Assembly (NCBI GenBank): GCA_947044405.1
Contig: CAMRHE010000035.1
Coordinates: forward strand, 9,707,501-9,771,500
Length of the DNA stretch: 64,000 nucleotides
Reading direction: 5' to 3'
Origin: Leptodactylus fallax
Taxonomy: Eukaryota; Chordata; Amphibia; Anura; Leptodactylidae
Part shown: in pieces, positions 13,647 to 25,059 of the stretch
Position numbering within the stretch: the first letter of the stretch is position 1
How the letters are laid out: the number at the start of each line of letters is the position of its first letter
Position numbers and translations under genes: made by a program
Notes under the pieces: generated by a model
Databases searched by the model: none
Told to the model about the DNA's origin: nothing
Seen by the model: the letters and a program-made list of their open reading frames with translations, nothing else

Positions 13647-15275
13647 CAGTTGTTCTAAAAAGTTTACATACCCCAGCAGATTTTTTGTGTTTTTCGGCCT
13701 TTTTTCAGAGAATATGAATGATAACACAAAAACTTTTTCTCCACTCATGGTTAGTGGTTGGTTGAAGCCATTTATTGTCAAACTTCTCTGTTTTCTCTTT
13801 TTTAAATTAATGACAACCAAAAACATTAAAATGACACTGTTCAAAAGTTCACATACCCTGGTGATTTTGGCCTAATAACATGCCCAGAAGTTGACACACA
13901 GGGGTTTCAATGGCTACTAAAGGTAACATCCTCACCTGTGACTTGTTTGCTTGTAATCAGTGTGTTTGCATAAAAGCTCAGTGAGTTTCTGGGATCCAGA
14001 CAGACGGTTGCATCTTTCCTCCAGCCACTGACATTTCTGGATTGTGAGTCATGGGGAAAGCAAAAGAGTTGTCCACGGACCTACGGGAAAAGGCAGTTAA
14101 ACTGTATAAAACAGGAAAGGGATAATTGATAATGCCAGTCAGCAGTGTTCAAACTGTAATTAACAAATGGAAACTCAGGGGCTCTGTAAAAACCAAACCA
14201 CGGTCAGGTAGACCAACCAGAATTTCGGCCACAACTGCCCGGAAAATTGTTCGGGATGCAAAGAAAAACCCACACATAACATCAGCTGAAATACAGGACT
14301 CTCTGAAAACTATCAGTGTGGCTGTTTCAAGATGCCCAATAAGGTGGCACTTGAAGAAAAATGGGCTGCATGGTTGAGTTGCCAGAAGAAAGCCATTACT
14401 GCGCAAATGGCACAAAGAATCTTGCCTTCAATATGCCAAATAGCACGGAGACAAGCCTCAAAACTTCTGGAACAATGTAATTTGGATTGATGAGACAAAA
14501 ATCAAACTTTTTGGCCACAACCATAAACTTTACATTTGGAGAGGTGTCAACAAGGCCTATGATGAAAGGAACACCATTCCTACTGTAAAGCACGGAGGTG
14601 GATCACTGATGATGTGGGGATGTGTGAGCTTCAAAGACCCAGGAAACTTGGTCAAAGTTGAAGGAAAGATGAATGCAGCACGTTATCAGCAAATACTGGA
14701 GGCAAATTTGCACTCATCAGCCAGGAAGCTGCACATTGCACATACTTGAACGTTCCAACATGACAACGATCCAAAACACAAGGCCAAGTCGACCTGTCGT
14801 TGGCTACAGCAGAAGAAAGTGAAGGTTCTGGAGTGGCCATCTCAGTCTCCTGACCTCAATATCATTGAGCCACTCTGGGGAGATCTCAGGCGCACAGTAC
14901 ATACAAGACAGCTCAGGAATTTACAGGAACTGGAGACTTTTTGCTAAGAAGAATGGGCAGTTTTACCATCTGAGAAAATAACGAGCCTCATCCACAACTA
15001 CCACAAAAGACTTCAAGCTGTCATTGATGTTAGAGGGGGCAATCCACGGTATTAAGAACTGGGGTATGTGAACTTTTGAACAGGGTCATTTTGATGTTTT
15101 TGGTTGTCATTATGATTTAAAAAAAGAAAACCCAGAAGTTTGACTGTAAATGGCTTCAACCAACCACTAACCATGAGTGGATAAAAAGTTTTTGTGTTTA
15201 TCACTCATATTCTCTGAAAAAAGGCCAAAAAAAACAAAAAATCTGCTGGGGTATATAAACTTTTTAGAACAACTG
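13647..15275 (+). mobile_element. Tc1 element, family D
   Basis: Element flanked by TA (13645-13646, 15276-15277) and starting CAGTTGTTCTAAAAAGTTTA. Its roughly 200-bp inverted repeats carry inner copies near 13840 and 15063 (CAAAAGTTCACATACCC and its complement), again IR/DR. It landed in the L2 LINE, so it is younger than that L2 copy. Confidence 0.95.
14051..15054 (+). pseudogene. Tc1 family D transposase, many stops
   Basis: Runs from MGKAKELSTDLREKAVKLYK to GGNPRY. A GRPTRIS linker, IWIDETKIKLFG (first Asp), [13 protein letters not shown] (second Asp) and NIIEPLW (Glu at the 34-residue spacing) are still readable. Stop codons lie near 14123, 14376, 14440, 14747 and 14944, and the start region is shifted near 14120. 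All three catalytic residues survive, but the gene cannot give a full protein. Confidence 0.9.
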
Positions 15276-15846
15276 TATACCTCATCCCGTGATATCACCA
15301 CTGCATTATTACAGAACGCCAGTGACTGTCTCTAACATCATGTTTTCTCTTTATCAGAAATTGAATCTTTCAAAAGCTGAACTCGCTCCATCTACTAACC
15401 GACCTAACCCTGATATCTCCATTTCTGTCTGTGACCTTACTATTACACTGAGGCAGCATGCCCGCTTTCTGGGGGTTGTATTTGACTCAGATCTCACCTT
15501 TACCCCACATATTCAGACACTTGCACACTCTTGCCACCTGCACCTCAAAAACATCTCTAGAATTCTCCCTTTTCTCACCGTGGAAACATCAAAAACCCTC
15601 ATTGTCGCTCTGATTCTCTCTTGTCTTCACTACTGCAATTCTCTTCTAATTGGGCTTCTTCGTACTAAACTCTCTCCACTACAATTTGTCCTGAATGCAG
15701 CCGTGCAACTCCTCTTTCTGTCAAACCGGTACACAGATGCATCTACCTTGTGTCAGTCGATGTACTGGTTGCCCATCCATCACAGAATACAATATAACAT
15801 TTTCACACTCGCCTACAAATCCATCAATAGCACTGTGCCCCCCTAG
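15276..15846 (+). pseudogene. L2 reverse transcriptase, thumb and C-terminus
   Basis: Continuation of the L2 frame after the Tc1 insertion: about 185 codons without a stop. It reads NLSKAEL, FLGVVFDSDLTF, HLKNISRILPFL, LSCLHYCNSLLIGL and WLPIHHRIQYNI, all standard blocks downstream of YADD in CR1/L2 elements. It ends near 15843 (SINSTVPP stop). Later text to 16080 still resembles the C-terminus in other frames. Confidence 0.85.
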
Positions 15847-16480
15847 ATGTACTCCCTCGTCACTGTCTACTGCCCTAACTGTTCTCTCCGTTCTGCTAAT
15901 GACCTTAGACTTGTATCCTCTGTTATCCGAACATACCACTCCTGTATCCAAGACTTTTCTTGAGCTGCCCTGGTGCTCTGGAATGCTTTAACCCAGACAA
16001 TCCTATTAATCCCAAACTACAGCAGCTTCAAAACTGCCTTAAAACCACATCTGTTTAAGCAGGCTTATCATGTGACCTGATCACAGTGTAGAATGCAGAG
16101 GTGTAGAACAATAACAATTTTGTATCCTTCCTCCTCTATTCCTCAGTTCCTGTCCTGTCCATCTAGAAGTTATACTGCACTCCTTGCATGATCTGTTTAT
16201 TCACAGATATTGGCTCATACAGCTTCAGTTACAAAACCTTATATATTAAAAGGCTGGATCATTGTATCAAACAAGCCCTCCTACCTCTTGTGTCCCCCTA
16301 TCTCCTCATAGAATGTAATCTCCTACGAGCAGGGCCCTCATTCCTATTGTTTGATATGTTTATTTCTTTGTCACATTGTAATCTCTCATATTGTCTGTTC
16401 ATGTGTCCTCTGATTTGTAAAGTGCTACGGAACATGTTGGTGCTATATGAATAAAGATTATTATTAGTAGTAGTAGTTTG

Positions 16481-17008
16481 AGGGGAAGAATATATATAGT
16501 ATTAGTAAAGTAATTCATTATTTCTGTCAGTGTATATACAGTATTACAATAGCATCATCTCATCATGTCAGTGTCGGATACAAGCACCATCATTCTTCTC
16601 CCCCTCTCTTCTCTGTGTGCTTTCTTTTTGATTTTAGAGTGACGTTCTGTTTGCCAGAAACGAAACATAACCTATACTTACCCATAGGTTGAGTTAGTTC
16701 GTAAGGGCTAGTAGTGGGAGGGCTAGCTAGGGAAACAGGGAGGGGGTGTGAGTGATAGAGGGAGGGGAAGGGAGTGAGAAGGGGAGGGAGTGAGCTCTGA
16801 GTGGCCCAAGGCATCATGGTAGTTGTAGGAAAACAGAACAGGAAGATATTCATGTAAACAAATGCAAAAGATACCAGGAGTTCTCAGAGAAACCCAGAAA
16901 TCACTCAAAACATTTCTAAAAGGAATTAGGGTGCACTTATTAACCTATTTAACAGCACTAACAGACATTTTTTGAAAAATTATTTTTTTGCCTGGAAAAC
17001 CCCTTTAA
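16481..17008. repeat. Sequence ending in a T2-type right end
   Basis: Ends in TGGAAAACCCCTTTAA with TTAA at 17005-17008, matching T2-type ends. The left end was not found. A purine-rich stretch lies at 16735-16800. Confidence 0.45.
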
Positions 17009-17009
17009 C

Positions 17010-17765
17010 CACTTCCGTATCGCACATAGACTATATACGTTCAAGGGGTTGGTTGCCTTGTTCTGCCTCCATCTTGCGGCTCCCCTCTGTCCCGGCGAGC
17101 ACGTGATCCTCCAGGTGCAGCGTCTGTAAGAGCTGCTGGGTCTTACAGGACCCAGTTCAGCTCTTTTGTAATGTTCAAATAACGTGCAGGAATCTGTATT
17201 CCTCCTGCAACTGGGGCAAAATGTACCAGCCCCAGTTATAGGGGAAATCAGCCTGCCCAACAAAAAAAGTCATCAGATGACCCCAAAGGTCTATTATGAC
17301 CTTTATGGGGACACAATGTAAAAAAAAAAAAAAAAAAAAAAAAATGAAAAGTAAAAAAAAAAAGTAAATAAAATAATTAAAAAAATAAATAAAATAATAC
17401 GCCAATAACACGCCCTTATTAAAGGTTATAGCCCCACCCCCAACGATACCATACAAAATAAAAATTTCTGTAATGGAGAGTAAAAACTATTTTAAAAAGT
17501 TTTTTTTAGTAGCATTTTGTTACTAAATAAAAAAAGAAAAAAATTAAAAGTGAAAAACAGACACGTTTTCCCTCCTCTTGTTTTTCCCGGATATAAAAAA
17601 AAATTAAAACACATGCAAAAATAAAAACATAAAAATAAAGCCCTATGTGTCACCGAAAAAGACACAGAAATTGGTTGAATAACGCATATAATAAAAATCT
17701 TACAGCCCTCAAAACTGCACATACAAAAAACCCAAAAATGTGCCTGGTTTGGGAAGGGGGGTAAA
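17010..17765 (-). repeat. Frog-type long repeat, inverted partner of 53040-53960
   Basis: Shares ordered blocks in reverse complement with 53040-53960: AACCACTTCC, CAAGATGG against CCATCTTG, GACCCAGCAGCTC against GAGCTGCTGGGTC, TAGCCCCACCCC, and an A/T-rich centre with A runs near 17322-17343. No coding potential is seen. Confidence 0.7.
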
Positions 17766-17773
17766 CTTGATCT

Positions 17774-18150
17774 TAAAGGGGTTTTCCAGGATAATTTTTT
17801 TTTTTAATTAGGCCGGGGGAGGCCTAAAAAAATATACACACCTGTCCCTGGTGCTCCGGTTTCTGCCAGTGCTGTCTTGCCTGCTGTTTCTGTGTTTTCT
17901 TAAGGCTTAAGTCCCCACAGCACATGACCACTGAGGACAATCAGCGGCCTCAACGAAGAACGCGGAACGTCACTACCTATGACATCCTGGGTCCTTTCCT
18001 TTAGGCCATTTATTGGCCTCAGCGGTCATGTGAACAGGAACTGACTGCGCTGGGAGGCACCGGAACGTCGATCTTGACTTAACATGATCTTGAGTCAGTC
18101 TGTAATGTTATGACATACATCTAAAATTAGCCCACAGTTGATTATGTAAG
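17774..18150. repeat. T2-type left end and internal sequence, right end lost
   Basis: Begins TTAAAGGGGTTTTCCAGG, the left end of a common frog T2-type MITE. No matching right end is present before the next element at 18151. Confidence 0.5.
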
Positions 18151-18411
18151 TTAAAGGGGTTGTGCAGATATGGACAATTCTCTCCTATCCACAGGACAGG
18201 GTATAAGTGTTTGATCACTGGGGGCCCCAATGCCAGGTCCCCCAGTGATCAGGAAGTTGGGGAACCTAAAGTCCCCCAAAAGCCTCCTTGTGAATGGAGC
18301 ACCAGTGCACTTGCATGACTGGCTCTCCATTTACTTCTATGAGACTCTGGGCATTGCCGGAGATTACAGTCCTGGAAGCTCATTAGAAGTGGACAGACAC
18401 AATCCCTTTAA
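18151..18411. mobile_element. T2-type MITE, third subfamily
   Basis: 261-bp element with TTAAAGGGGTTGTGCAGA on the left and ACACAATCCCTTTAA on the right, TTAA at both ends. Confidence 0.75.
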
Positions 18412-18990
18412 TGCTGATGCTTACTAAATGCCAAAAGTAACGTGTGGTGTGGGTATGTGGGTCACATGACAGATGCCATGTTTAGTCCTATTCAGTTAGT
18501 TCATGGTCTAGTTAGTCCATTTTGGATTAGAAGGGATAATATCTCAGACTACTAATGAATAAACTAAGAACTAGCTATTATTACACCCTTTTTCCAATGC
18601 ATATCAAAGTTTGTCCCAGAACTGGAAATGGATTTTAATTCTTAATTTTAAAATGTCACTATTCCCATGGTGAGATGTCTACCATCTACATTTATTTTCT
18701 TAATCAGTATCTCAGTGTCTCACAGAAATAATCGAAGACAGCACTTCATATGTAGGATCTTAAGCATAAATTGGGAAATTAGGTTTTAATATGCACTCTC
18801 CTATTGAGGTTGCGCAATGAAATCACAACATCCGTAAGCACCAAGAAATTGTCCAGTAGCACAGAAGTGCAGGCCTTCTTTCGTTCTGAAGTTGTGCAGA
18901 AGGTGAGGTAAGAGATGAGGTAGCTGAGACAAGCATGAAACATTTAGCCTGTAAGACTTGCCTGCCATACATGTTACATGACACAGATTT
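18412..18990. other. Unique spacer
   Basis: No gene or repeat is recognised. Confidence 0.3.
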
Positions 18991-19352
18991 GAAAGTCTGT
19001 GTTGCCCATCGACAGCCCCAAAACATCACTGCTCTAGAGGAGATCTGCATGGAGGAATGGACCAACATACCAGCAACAGTGTGTGCCAACCTTGTGAAGA
19101 CTTACAGAAAACGTTTGACCTCTGTCATTGCCAACAAAGGATACATAACAAAGTATTGAGATGAACTTTTGTTATTGACCAAATACTTATTTTCCACCAT
19201 AATTTGCAAATAAATTCTTAAAAAATCAGACAATGTGATTTTTTGGATTTGTTTTCTCATTTTGTCTCTCATAGTTGAGGTCTACCTATGATGTCAATTA
19301 CAGGCCGGCCTCATCTTTTTAAGTGGGAGAACAATTGGTGTCTGACTAAATA
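18991..19352 (+). pseudogene. Tc1 family E, 3' fragment
   Basis: Last 56 or so codons of a family E transposase ([17 protein letters not shown] ... NKGYITKY, stop at 19157-19159), then the terminal inverted repeat up to GTCTGACTAAATACT. It closely resembles E1 at 32392 onward in reverse complement. The catalytic domain and the outermost end are missing. Confidence 0.9.
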
Positions 19353-21724
19353 CTAGATATTAGCCCTATTGGCCTCGATAATAACTTGAGGAGGGGCAAC
19401 ACCATCCAGGGTAACCATTTTTCTCTCTCTGCTACTGAAAATCTTTGTCATGTCACATGTATATCTACATTTGTCATCTTTTTAGGCCCATCATCTATCA
19501 GCTAGACAGCTTCTAGACTACAAATGTATAGTGCTTTATTTTTTTATTCTGTTGGTTTTCTATTTAAAAAAAATGGTAAAAATAACCAATAGAATAGGAT
19601 AAACAGACAAATTAATAAACAAGTTACTTTTTCTGCTCCTTATCTCACTGAACTTTTCTGTAGTTCCTTTCTATCACCTCAGTTGTCTCATTTTGCATGG
19701 CTAACATTCGTAGCTAATTAAAAAAACACTACATCATTGTTAAATAAAACTGTACCCAGGATTACCCTAATTTCCATATGCAGATTTATCTGCACTGACA
19801 GCCCTCTCTTTCTATTCCTTCTCCCTCTCAGTGTCTCTCCCCATATCTATGGGCATTGCATTGAGACTGCTTCCAGTAGCTATCTTCCTAATATGCACAC
19901 AATCAAATAAGGAACATGGTAAAGACAATGGACAACTGATGCATTTGCTTTTAGAAAACATACGTCATTCTTTTACCTTATTTTAACTTCTTGAGCGTGT
20001 GGAGCAGGATGCTACAGATGGAAAGATGAAAACATCATGCAGTGTCTAACAGCTGTTTCTGAATTTACACTACAGAAATGGAAAAATTCACAATGTGAAG
20101 GAAAATGCTGTATCTTTATCTTGGCAGCACACAGGTTTTGTTCATGAAAATGAATATGCGTAGCCTTGGACTCATTGGTGACCTAAGAAATCGCATGAAA
20201 TAAATAATCTTCTTTTACAGTATTAAAGGTAAGTAAAACATTTTATTAAAATAGTTTTCTCTATAATACAAAGCTTTTTGTTCTACAAATTTATTTTGTT
20301 GTATGGCTTTAGGACATAGGAAGAACCTACACAGACTATGTATTTTTGTTGTGTGATTATAGAAGTCCATATATCAATTGCACGCGTACGACTAGCTCAA
20401 AAGTCATGGTGGCTGCTGTAGAAATTAGCTTTGATTTTGTTTTCATGAAGCACAAAATATTAGATGATTTTAAATGTACTTCAATTGTTCTAACAACCAT
20501 TTTTAAATGGCAACGTTTAAGATGTTTTATGTATAGTTTTTTTGCTTTCAAGTAAATATTTGAACTTTGATTAAAACAGTGGTTTCCTGCAATAAAGTAA
20601 TTAATGTTACCAAATGAAGTACAGTGTTTAATTTGTCTGTTGTGAAGCAAAAGAATAAGGTAATAATTTTTATTGTACTATTCAGTCTCAAGACGTTCTC
20701 TGTGTTAATTGGGTTAAAAAAATTGCAGTACTTATTAGAAATTCTAATTTCACAATGCAGCTCTGACAATACGCTCAGCCTGTGAATTATTCACATCTTT
20801 AATTTGCTCACTTAATGACAGTGTTCTGTAATCAGAGAGCAGAGCCTGCTTCCCATGCATTATGTATGACGCTCAGGACTTAAATGCAGGACATTATGAA
20901 GCTCTCAGTGGTTCAGTAATTAGTTTTCCACAAGGCGGTACTTAGATATTAAAGTACTGGAACGCATATTTCAAACAAACTGCACGCTGTAACTAATGAT
21001 GTTTTATCCCCAGACAGCCTTGTTCCAATATTTTTTCTAAAGAAACACTTGTTGATCCCAGGAAATAAAGACAAGTGGGAAATGACATGTTGAAGAAAGT
21101 GTAGTGACTTATGTTTTGATTTGTCTCTTCATGTGACTTATCTTTTTCTAAAAAGTATTCTCTTGTACAGTCGCTGATAAAGTACATAAGCTACAGTAAC
21201 CTACAGTAAACTTTCTATATTATGAAATAAGAAAAAATAATCTAAATATATTTTAGTGAAGCCTAGCAGTAAGACCTTCGCCCTAAAGCCTCCTTTGCTT
21301 TGTATAGGTGGCACTTGGAAGTAGGCATGTACAATCATACGGAACCATTTGGGGGAATAGTGTGTCAATGGAGCTTTAGTGGACCCATTTACTTATGAAA
21401 CATAGAATGCTCATGAAAAATAATTTTTCTTTCCTAAAATTGTCATCCAATTTAGGTATTTAATTTCTGTAAAATACTTTGATTTGGAAAATTATCCTAT
21501 GCCATTGGTTACACCAAGAAAATCAATTGGACGAACTTACCCAAAGACTCTAGAAAGATGTGCCATATCATTTAGCATGCACCACTGTGATAAATTTGGT
21601 GCAATTTCCCTCTAACTTAAAGAAAGTAATAGTAAATTTGCCTCATTGCATGTTTCTATTTGCAAGAGTTTTCCACCCTCACCTATGAAATATGAACTGT
21701 GACGGTTGACCAGATTTCTTTTAT
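19353..21724. other. Unique AT-rich sequence
   Basis: About 2.4 kb without a recognised transposon or coding frame. 20760-21000 has ordinary base mix, few low-complexity runs and homeodomain-type TAATTA-like words, so it is a candidate for conserved non-coding sequence. That is inference only. Confidence 0.3.
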
Positions 21725-22260
21725 AACCACTTCATAACTGACCATTTTTCTCAGTTCATGACCAGATACATTTTCAGGTTTTTGGGAACATAACGGTTTG
21801 AAAGCAATAAAAATTTTTTTAATCGTTCAGGTTATTCAAATAATTTTTTTCGTGATACTTAGGGCTTTATTTTTATGTCATTTCTACAGGGTGATCCAAA
21901 GGTATGAAGATATACATGGAAAATGGTGGTTGGGAATGCCATCCTGTGTGTGGTATGTTACTAAGGGAAAGAGGGCAAATCTATGTGGGGCAATATCCAA
22001 CATGGTGGCCATTTTGAAAGTCGCCATCAACAAGTCGATTTTTTTCAAATGGGAAAGGGTACATATGACATATGTATTGATAGAGATACATGCACATACT
22101 TAACCCTAGCAACATGCCAAACACAGGATGACTTTCTCAACCACCATTTTCCTCTTTATCCAGGTGTCTCCATACCTTTGGACCATCCTGTATTTGTGTT
22201 TTGGGTTTTGTGAATATTCAGGAAAATGTAAAAAAAAAAAAAAATAGGGGGGAGTGTCAC
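21725..22260 (+). repeat. Diverged frog-type repeat, split by a MITE
   Basis: Text such as ATAACCACTTCATAACTG and AGGGCTTTATTTTTATGTC resembles 53045-53220. It is interrupted at 21887 and resumes at 22191 with an A run near 22230-22244. Confidence 0.5.
21887..22190. mobile_element. 304-bp TA-flanked MITE
   Basis: TA on both sides (21885-21886, 22191-22192). The ends CAGGGTGATCCAAAGGTATG and a complement of CAGGATGGTCCAAAGGTATG form the terminal inverted repeat. A second inverted pair lies inside (CATCCTGTGTGTGGTATGTT near 21940 against its complement near 22110), so nearly the whole element can fold back. The TA duplication suggests a Tc1/mariner-type mover. Confidence 0.8.
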
Positions 22261-23780
22261 TTTTTCACATTTTTTCACATGCTGCTAATAATAATATAAT
22301 AGTCACGTGACTGTTGGGACCAAGGCAATAAGCAAAATGGCAGCTTTCGGATTTGTATCTTGTTGAGCGCTGTGTATAGAGCAATCAAGAATGCAAGGAT
22401 AGTAATAAATCATCCTTGCCTTCTCTGTTACGTCCAGCTGTCCTCCCACTCCTGCGGCTGCACGATTAGATATTATAGACATTATAAATAGTCACAGTTA
22501 AAGTAATCTACAAGAGTTCTCCTATGAAGAACAGTGCACTTAAATACCTATTTGCATGTCTAACCCCTACTGATGGGAGAATCTCTTCTTTTACCCACTA
22601 TGTGACATGTGAATGTACACTGGGCAGACTCCCTGCTAACCCATGGCCCAACCAATCCCCCTATTGTACAGTGCACTATAAGCTATATGACATCACAAAA
22701 CCCTCAATCAACAATGGAGTTACCTCAGATTCTTCAATATTTACCCAGCAACACCATACATGAGACATTTCTTGACTCAGGGCATGTCTTCTTATTCTGA
22801 CTAGATCTGATGTCATTACCCACACTCACACACAAGCCTGGCCTATTGTCCAACTGTTGCATATAAGTTGCAAAGCTGTCGCATTACATAATATCAATGT
22901 CACAAAACAGTTACAATAAACACTTCTTAAAGTGGCATTATTGTTACTGAAATGGATGGGTGATCCATGAAAACAGGTACCCCTCAGGTCATGTGAATCT
23001 AGCCTTGCATGAGGTTCTGCTTCTAACTTGGCACTGAGATTGCTTGGAAAGATTTGATTAGGACATTAATAAATAAATACTGATATGATTGAAGGCTCAG
23101 AAATAATGATGAGTCGTTCAGGTGGTTATTGCATTTTAATCATAGTTTTACAATTTACTTCAAGTTTCTGATTGTTAATTTGCAAATAAAAAACAAGTTA
23201 CTTATTACTTTTGTGTTTATAACTTGGATTGCCCCATAGTTAAACATTTCCATTTCCATCTGTTCCTAGCTATATGCTTAGAATGTTTAGATACATTTGG
23301 TGGGTTAGGAAGAAGTAGAGGACAGATGGAACAGTGCTGTACGAATGAAAAATTCATCAAACAGGATTTGTTTATTGTATGTTACCATAGAGACACACAG
23401 GTGCTGTAGAAAGAAAATGATAGGGAATTTGTAATCAAGACCTACTGCATAGTTGCTTTGGCTACATTCACATTGGTGTCAGAGGTTCTGTTAAGAGCCT
23501 ACATTACAGATATCATCAAAAATCACAACTCAAAAAGTGCTTTTCCATAAAGGAAGCCTGACAGACCCTATTATAGTCAAAGGGGATCTTTTGGTCTCCA
23601 TTGGTATCCATCATGCAATAGATGTATTGCTTTCCATTTTTCTGTTCCTATGACAGTACAGAAAAATGTCTACATATCACAAGGCATTATGGGAAAGGAG
23701 CTGGGGAGCTCATGCGCCCTCTATTGGATGTAACAGATCCTCAATTTGCTTTTGACTCACCGAGCCTTGAGACAGCAAAA
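22261..23780. other. Unique sequence
   Basis: No gene or element is recognised over about 1.5 kb; only short AT-rich words are seen. Confidence 0.3.
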
Positions 23781-23795
23781 GGGATCTTAGCCAAA

Positions 23796-23869
23796 CCAAT
23801 TTCACTTATCTGCATACAGCGCTGTTTCCGGATTGTTGTCCTTCATCAGTACAGAGCAAAGTGAATTGG
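23796..23869 (-). ncRNA. Hammerhead-ribozyme-like motif, Penelope type
   Basis: On the minus strand the core words CUGAUGA (complement of 23843-23849) and GAAA occur in order, followed by AC AGCGCU GUA. Stem I is strong: UCUGUA pairs with UGCAGA directly at the predicted cut, then CACUU with AAGUG, then CCAAUU with AAUUGG. Stem II is GGA/UCC with a CAACAA loop, but its innermost pair is A with G, not the usual G-C. Stem III is very short (ACAG/CUGU, 2-nt loop), as known for hammerheads of Penelope-like elements, which may act as dimers. The predicted cut is between 23815 and 23814. A Penelope fragment lies upstream on the same strand. Function is not shown. Confidence 0.6.
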
Positions 23870-24540
23870 CTGGCTTAGTGGGAGGCAATGAGTGGGTTAG
23901 GGACAAGAATCTCTCACATTGAGGAGAACACCAGTGAAGGTGTGTAGAGAAATGTCTGACAGTGATGTGAACCTAGGTTTTCCATTGAAAGGAATTTATG
24001 CTATATCCTGTGGATATGGCATAATTGTCTTATTCTTGAGGATCTTGGGGCATGGGGGGGATTGAAAAAAAAACATAAATTCTGGCATTTCTTTTTAACA
24101 ATCAAAATCTTTGGCCCTTCATATATGAAAATTTTATTTACTTTTTTTTGTCCAAATAGTGGACATGAACCAGCGATCTGGTTTAGTATTATACACATAT
24201 GCATAGGCTGCCAGGCTTGGCTAATCGATCCTGCAGAGGCAGGATTGAGGCCTGAAGAGAAGACGGCAGACATGGAAGGCCTCAGCTGCCAAAGTAACAA
24301 CATGCCCTCCCCCCCGAAGAAGGAGCGGGTGAGCCAATCAGGTAATTTAAGGTAATCTTGATTGCAGCATCTAAGGAGTTAACATCCATGATTGCAGTTC
24401 AGCTGTGACCTTGGGTGTTACAGGCAGGTGTCAGCTGTCTGAGTGGTGGCATTATCATGGCATAATAATACATCATGATGCATTAAGGTACACATGTCCA
24501 TGACATACTATTACTTCATGGTGCAGAAGGGGTTAGGAGA
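23870..24540. repeat. Frog-type repeat, no gene
   Basis: The A-rich block at 24065-24075, AGGAGCGGGTGAGCCAATCAG and the TTGATTGCAGCATCTAAGGA type text resemble common frog interspersed repeats. No coding frame. Confidence 0.4.
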
Positions 24541-24544
24541 TTTT

Positions 24545-24755
24545 TGCAAATTACAAATTTTTACTAAATTTTAAATATTTTCTCTTAATTGGTTGCCAAT
24601 GGATATGACCATGAATGCAGGAACTTTCTTTTACTCTGAAACCCAGCCATGATTTCCTTATTATGGCCAAATTATTTCCTCTTGCATGTAGTATCCCTAC
24701 CTGATAACCTTTTTCAATAACCGAATAAGGAATTATGTATAAAACGTCACTTTTG
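24545..24755. repeat. Old fragment of the TTAAAGGGGTATTC MITE
   Basis: TTTTTGCAAAT, TTGGTTGCCAATGGATATGACC, ATGAATGCAGGAACTTTC and TAGTATCCCTACCTGATAACC match the interior of the MITEs at 2475-2974 and 9342-9947. Both ends are lost. Confidence 0.75.
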
Positions 24756-25059
24756 TTATAATCTCAATAAAATAAACACCCAATATGTGAATCCTTATGT
24801 GGAAATTCATTGACTAAAAAAACATTAAAATGACAGCTAGCACGTAAATACTAATGTGATTCCAGTTTCACAAGTTATAATATTCTTAGGAGAGAGATAA
24901 CCCCAGAGTATCCAGTGCACTGCCTAACAGTATATGTCCACAGCCAGACTATTGTCCATCGTATGTAATTTTAGAGGGACAGTATACATTGATAAGTAAC
25001 TGTTCCATGTGATTAAAGATGGCACCATGCTATTGATCACTAAAAGGGATCAATCCTTC

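Larger units (their letters stand above)
13220..16480 (+). mobile_element. L2-type LINE, internally deleted, with 3' end
   Basis: Non-LTR retrotransposon of the CR1/L2 group, interrupted by Tc1 copy D (13647-15275). Before the insertion are an L2 pre-RT piece ([18 protein letters not shown]), then [34 protein letters not shown] and YADDTQLY. After it the frame resumes to about 15846. The 3' untranslated end has TGTAAAGTGCTACGGAACAT and GTGCTATATGAATAAAG, the hallmark L2 tail, ending in ATT/AGT triplets near 16478. The front half of the RT domain is missing, so it is a dead copy. Confidence 0.85.

Noticed and set aside
16735..16800. Purine-rich GGGAGG stretch as a promoter
   Set aside because: No CpG cluster or adjacent exon; it appears to be part of a repeat ending in a T2-type end.
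22524..22800. 79-codon frame in unique DNA
   Set aside because: No splice signals, motif or codon bias to support an exon.
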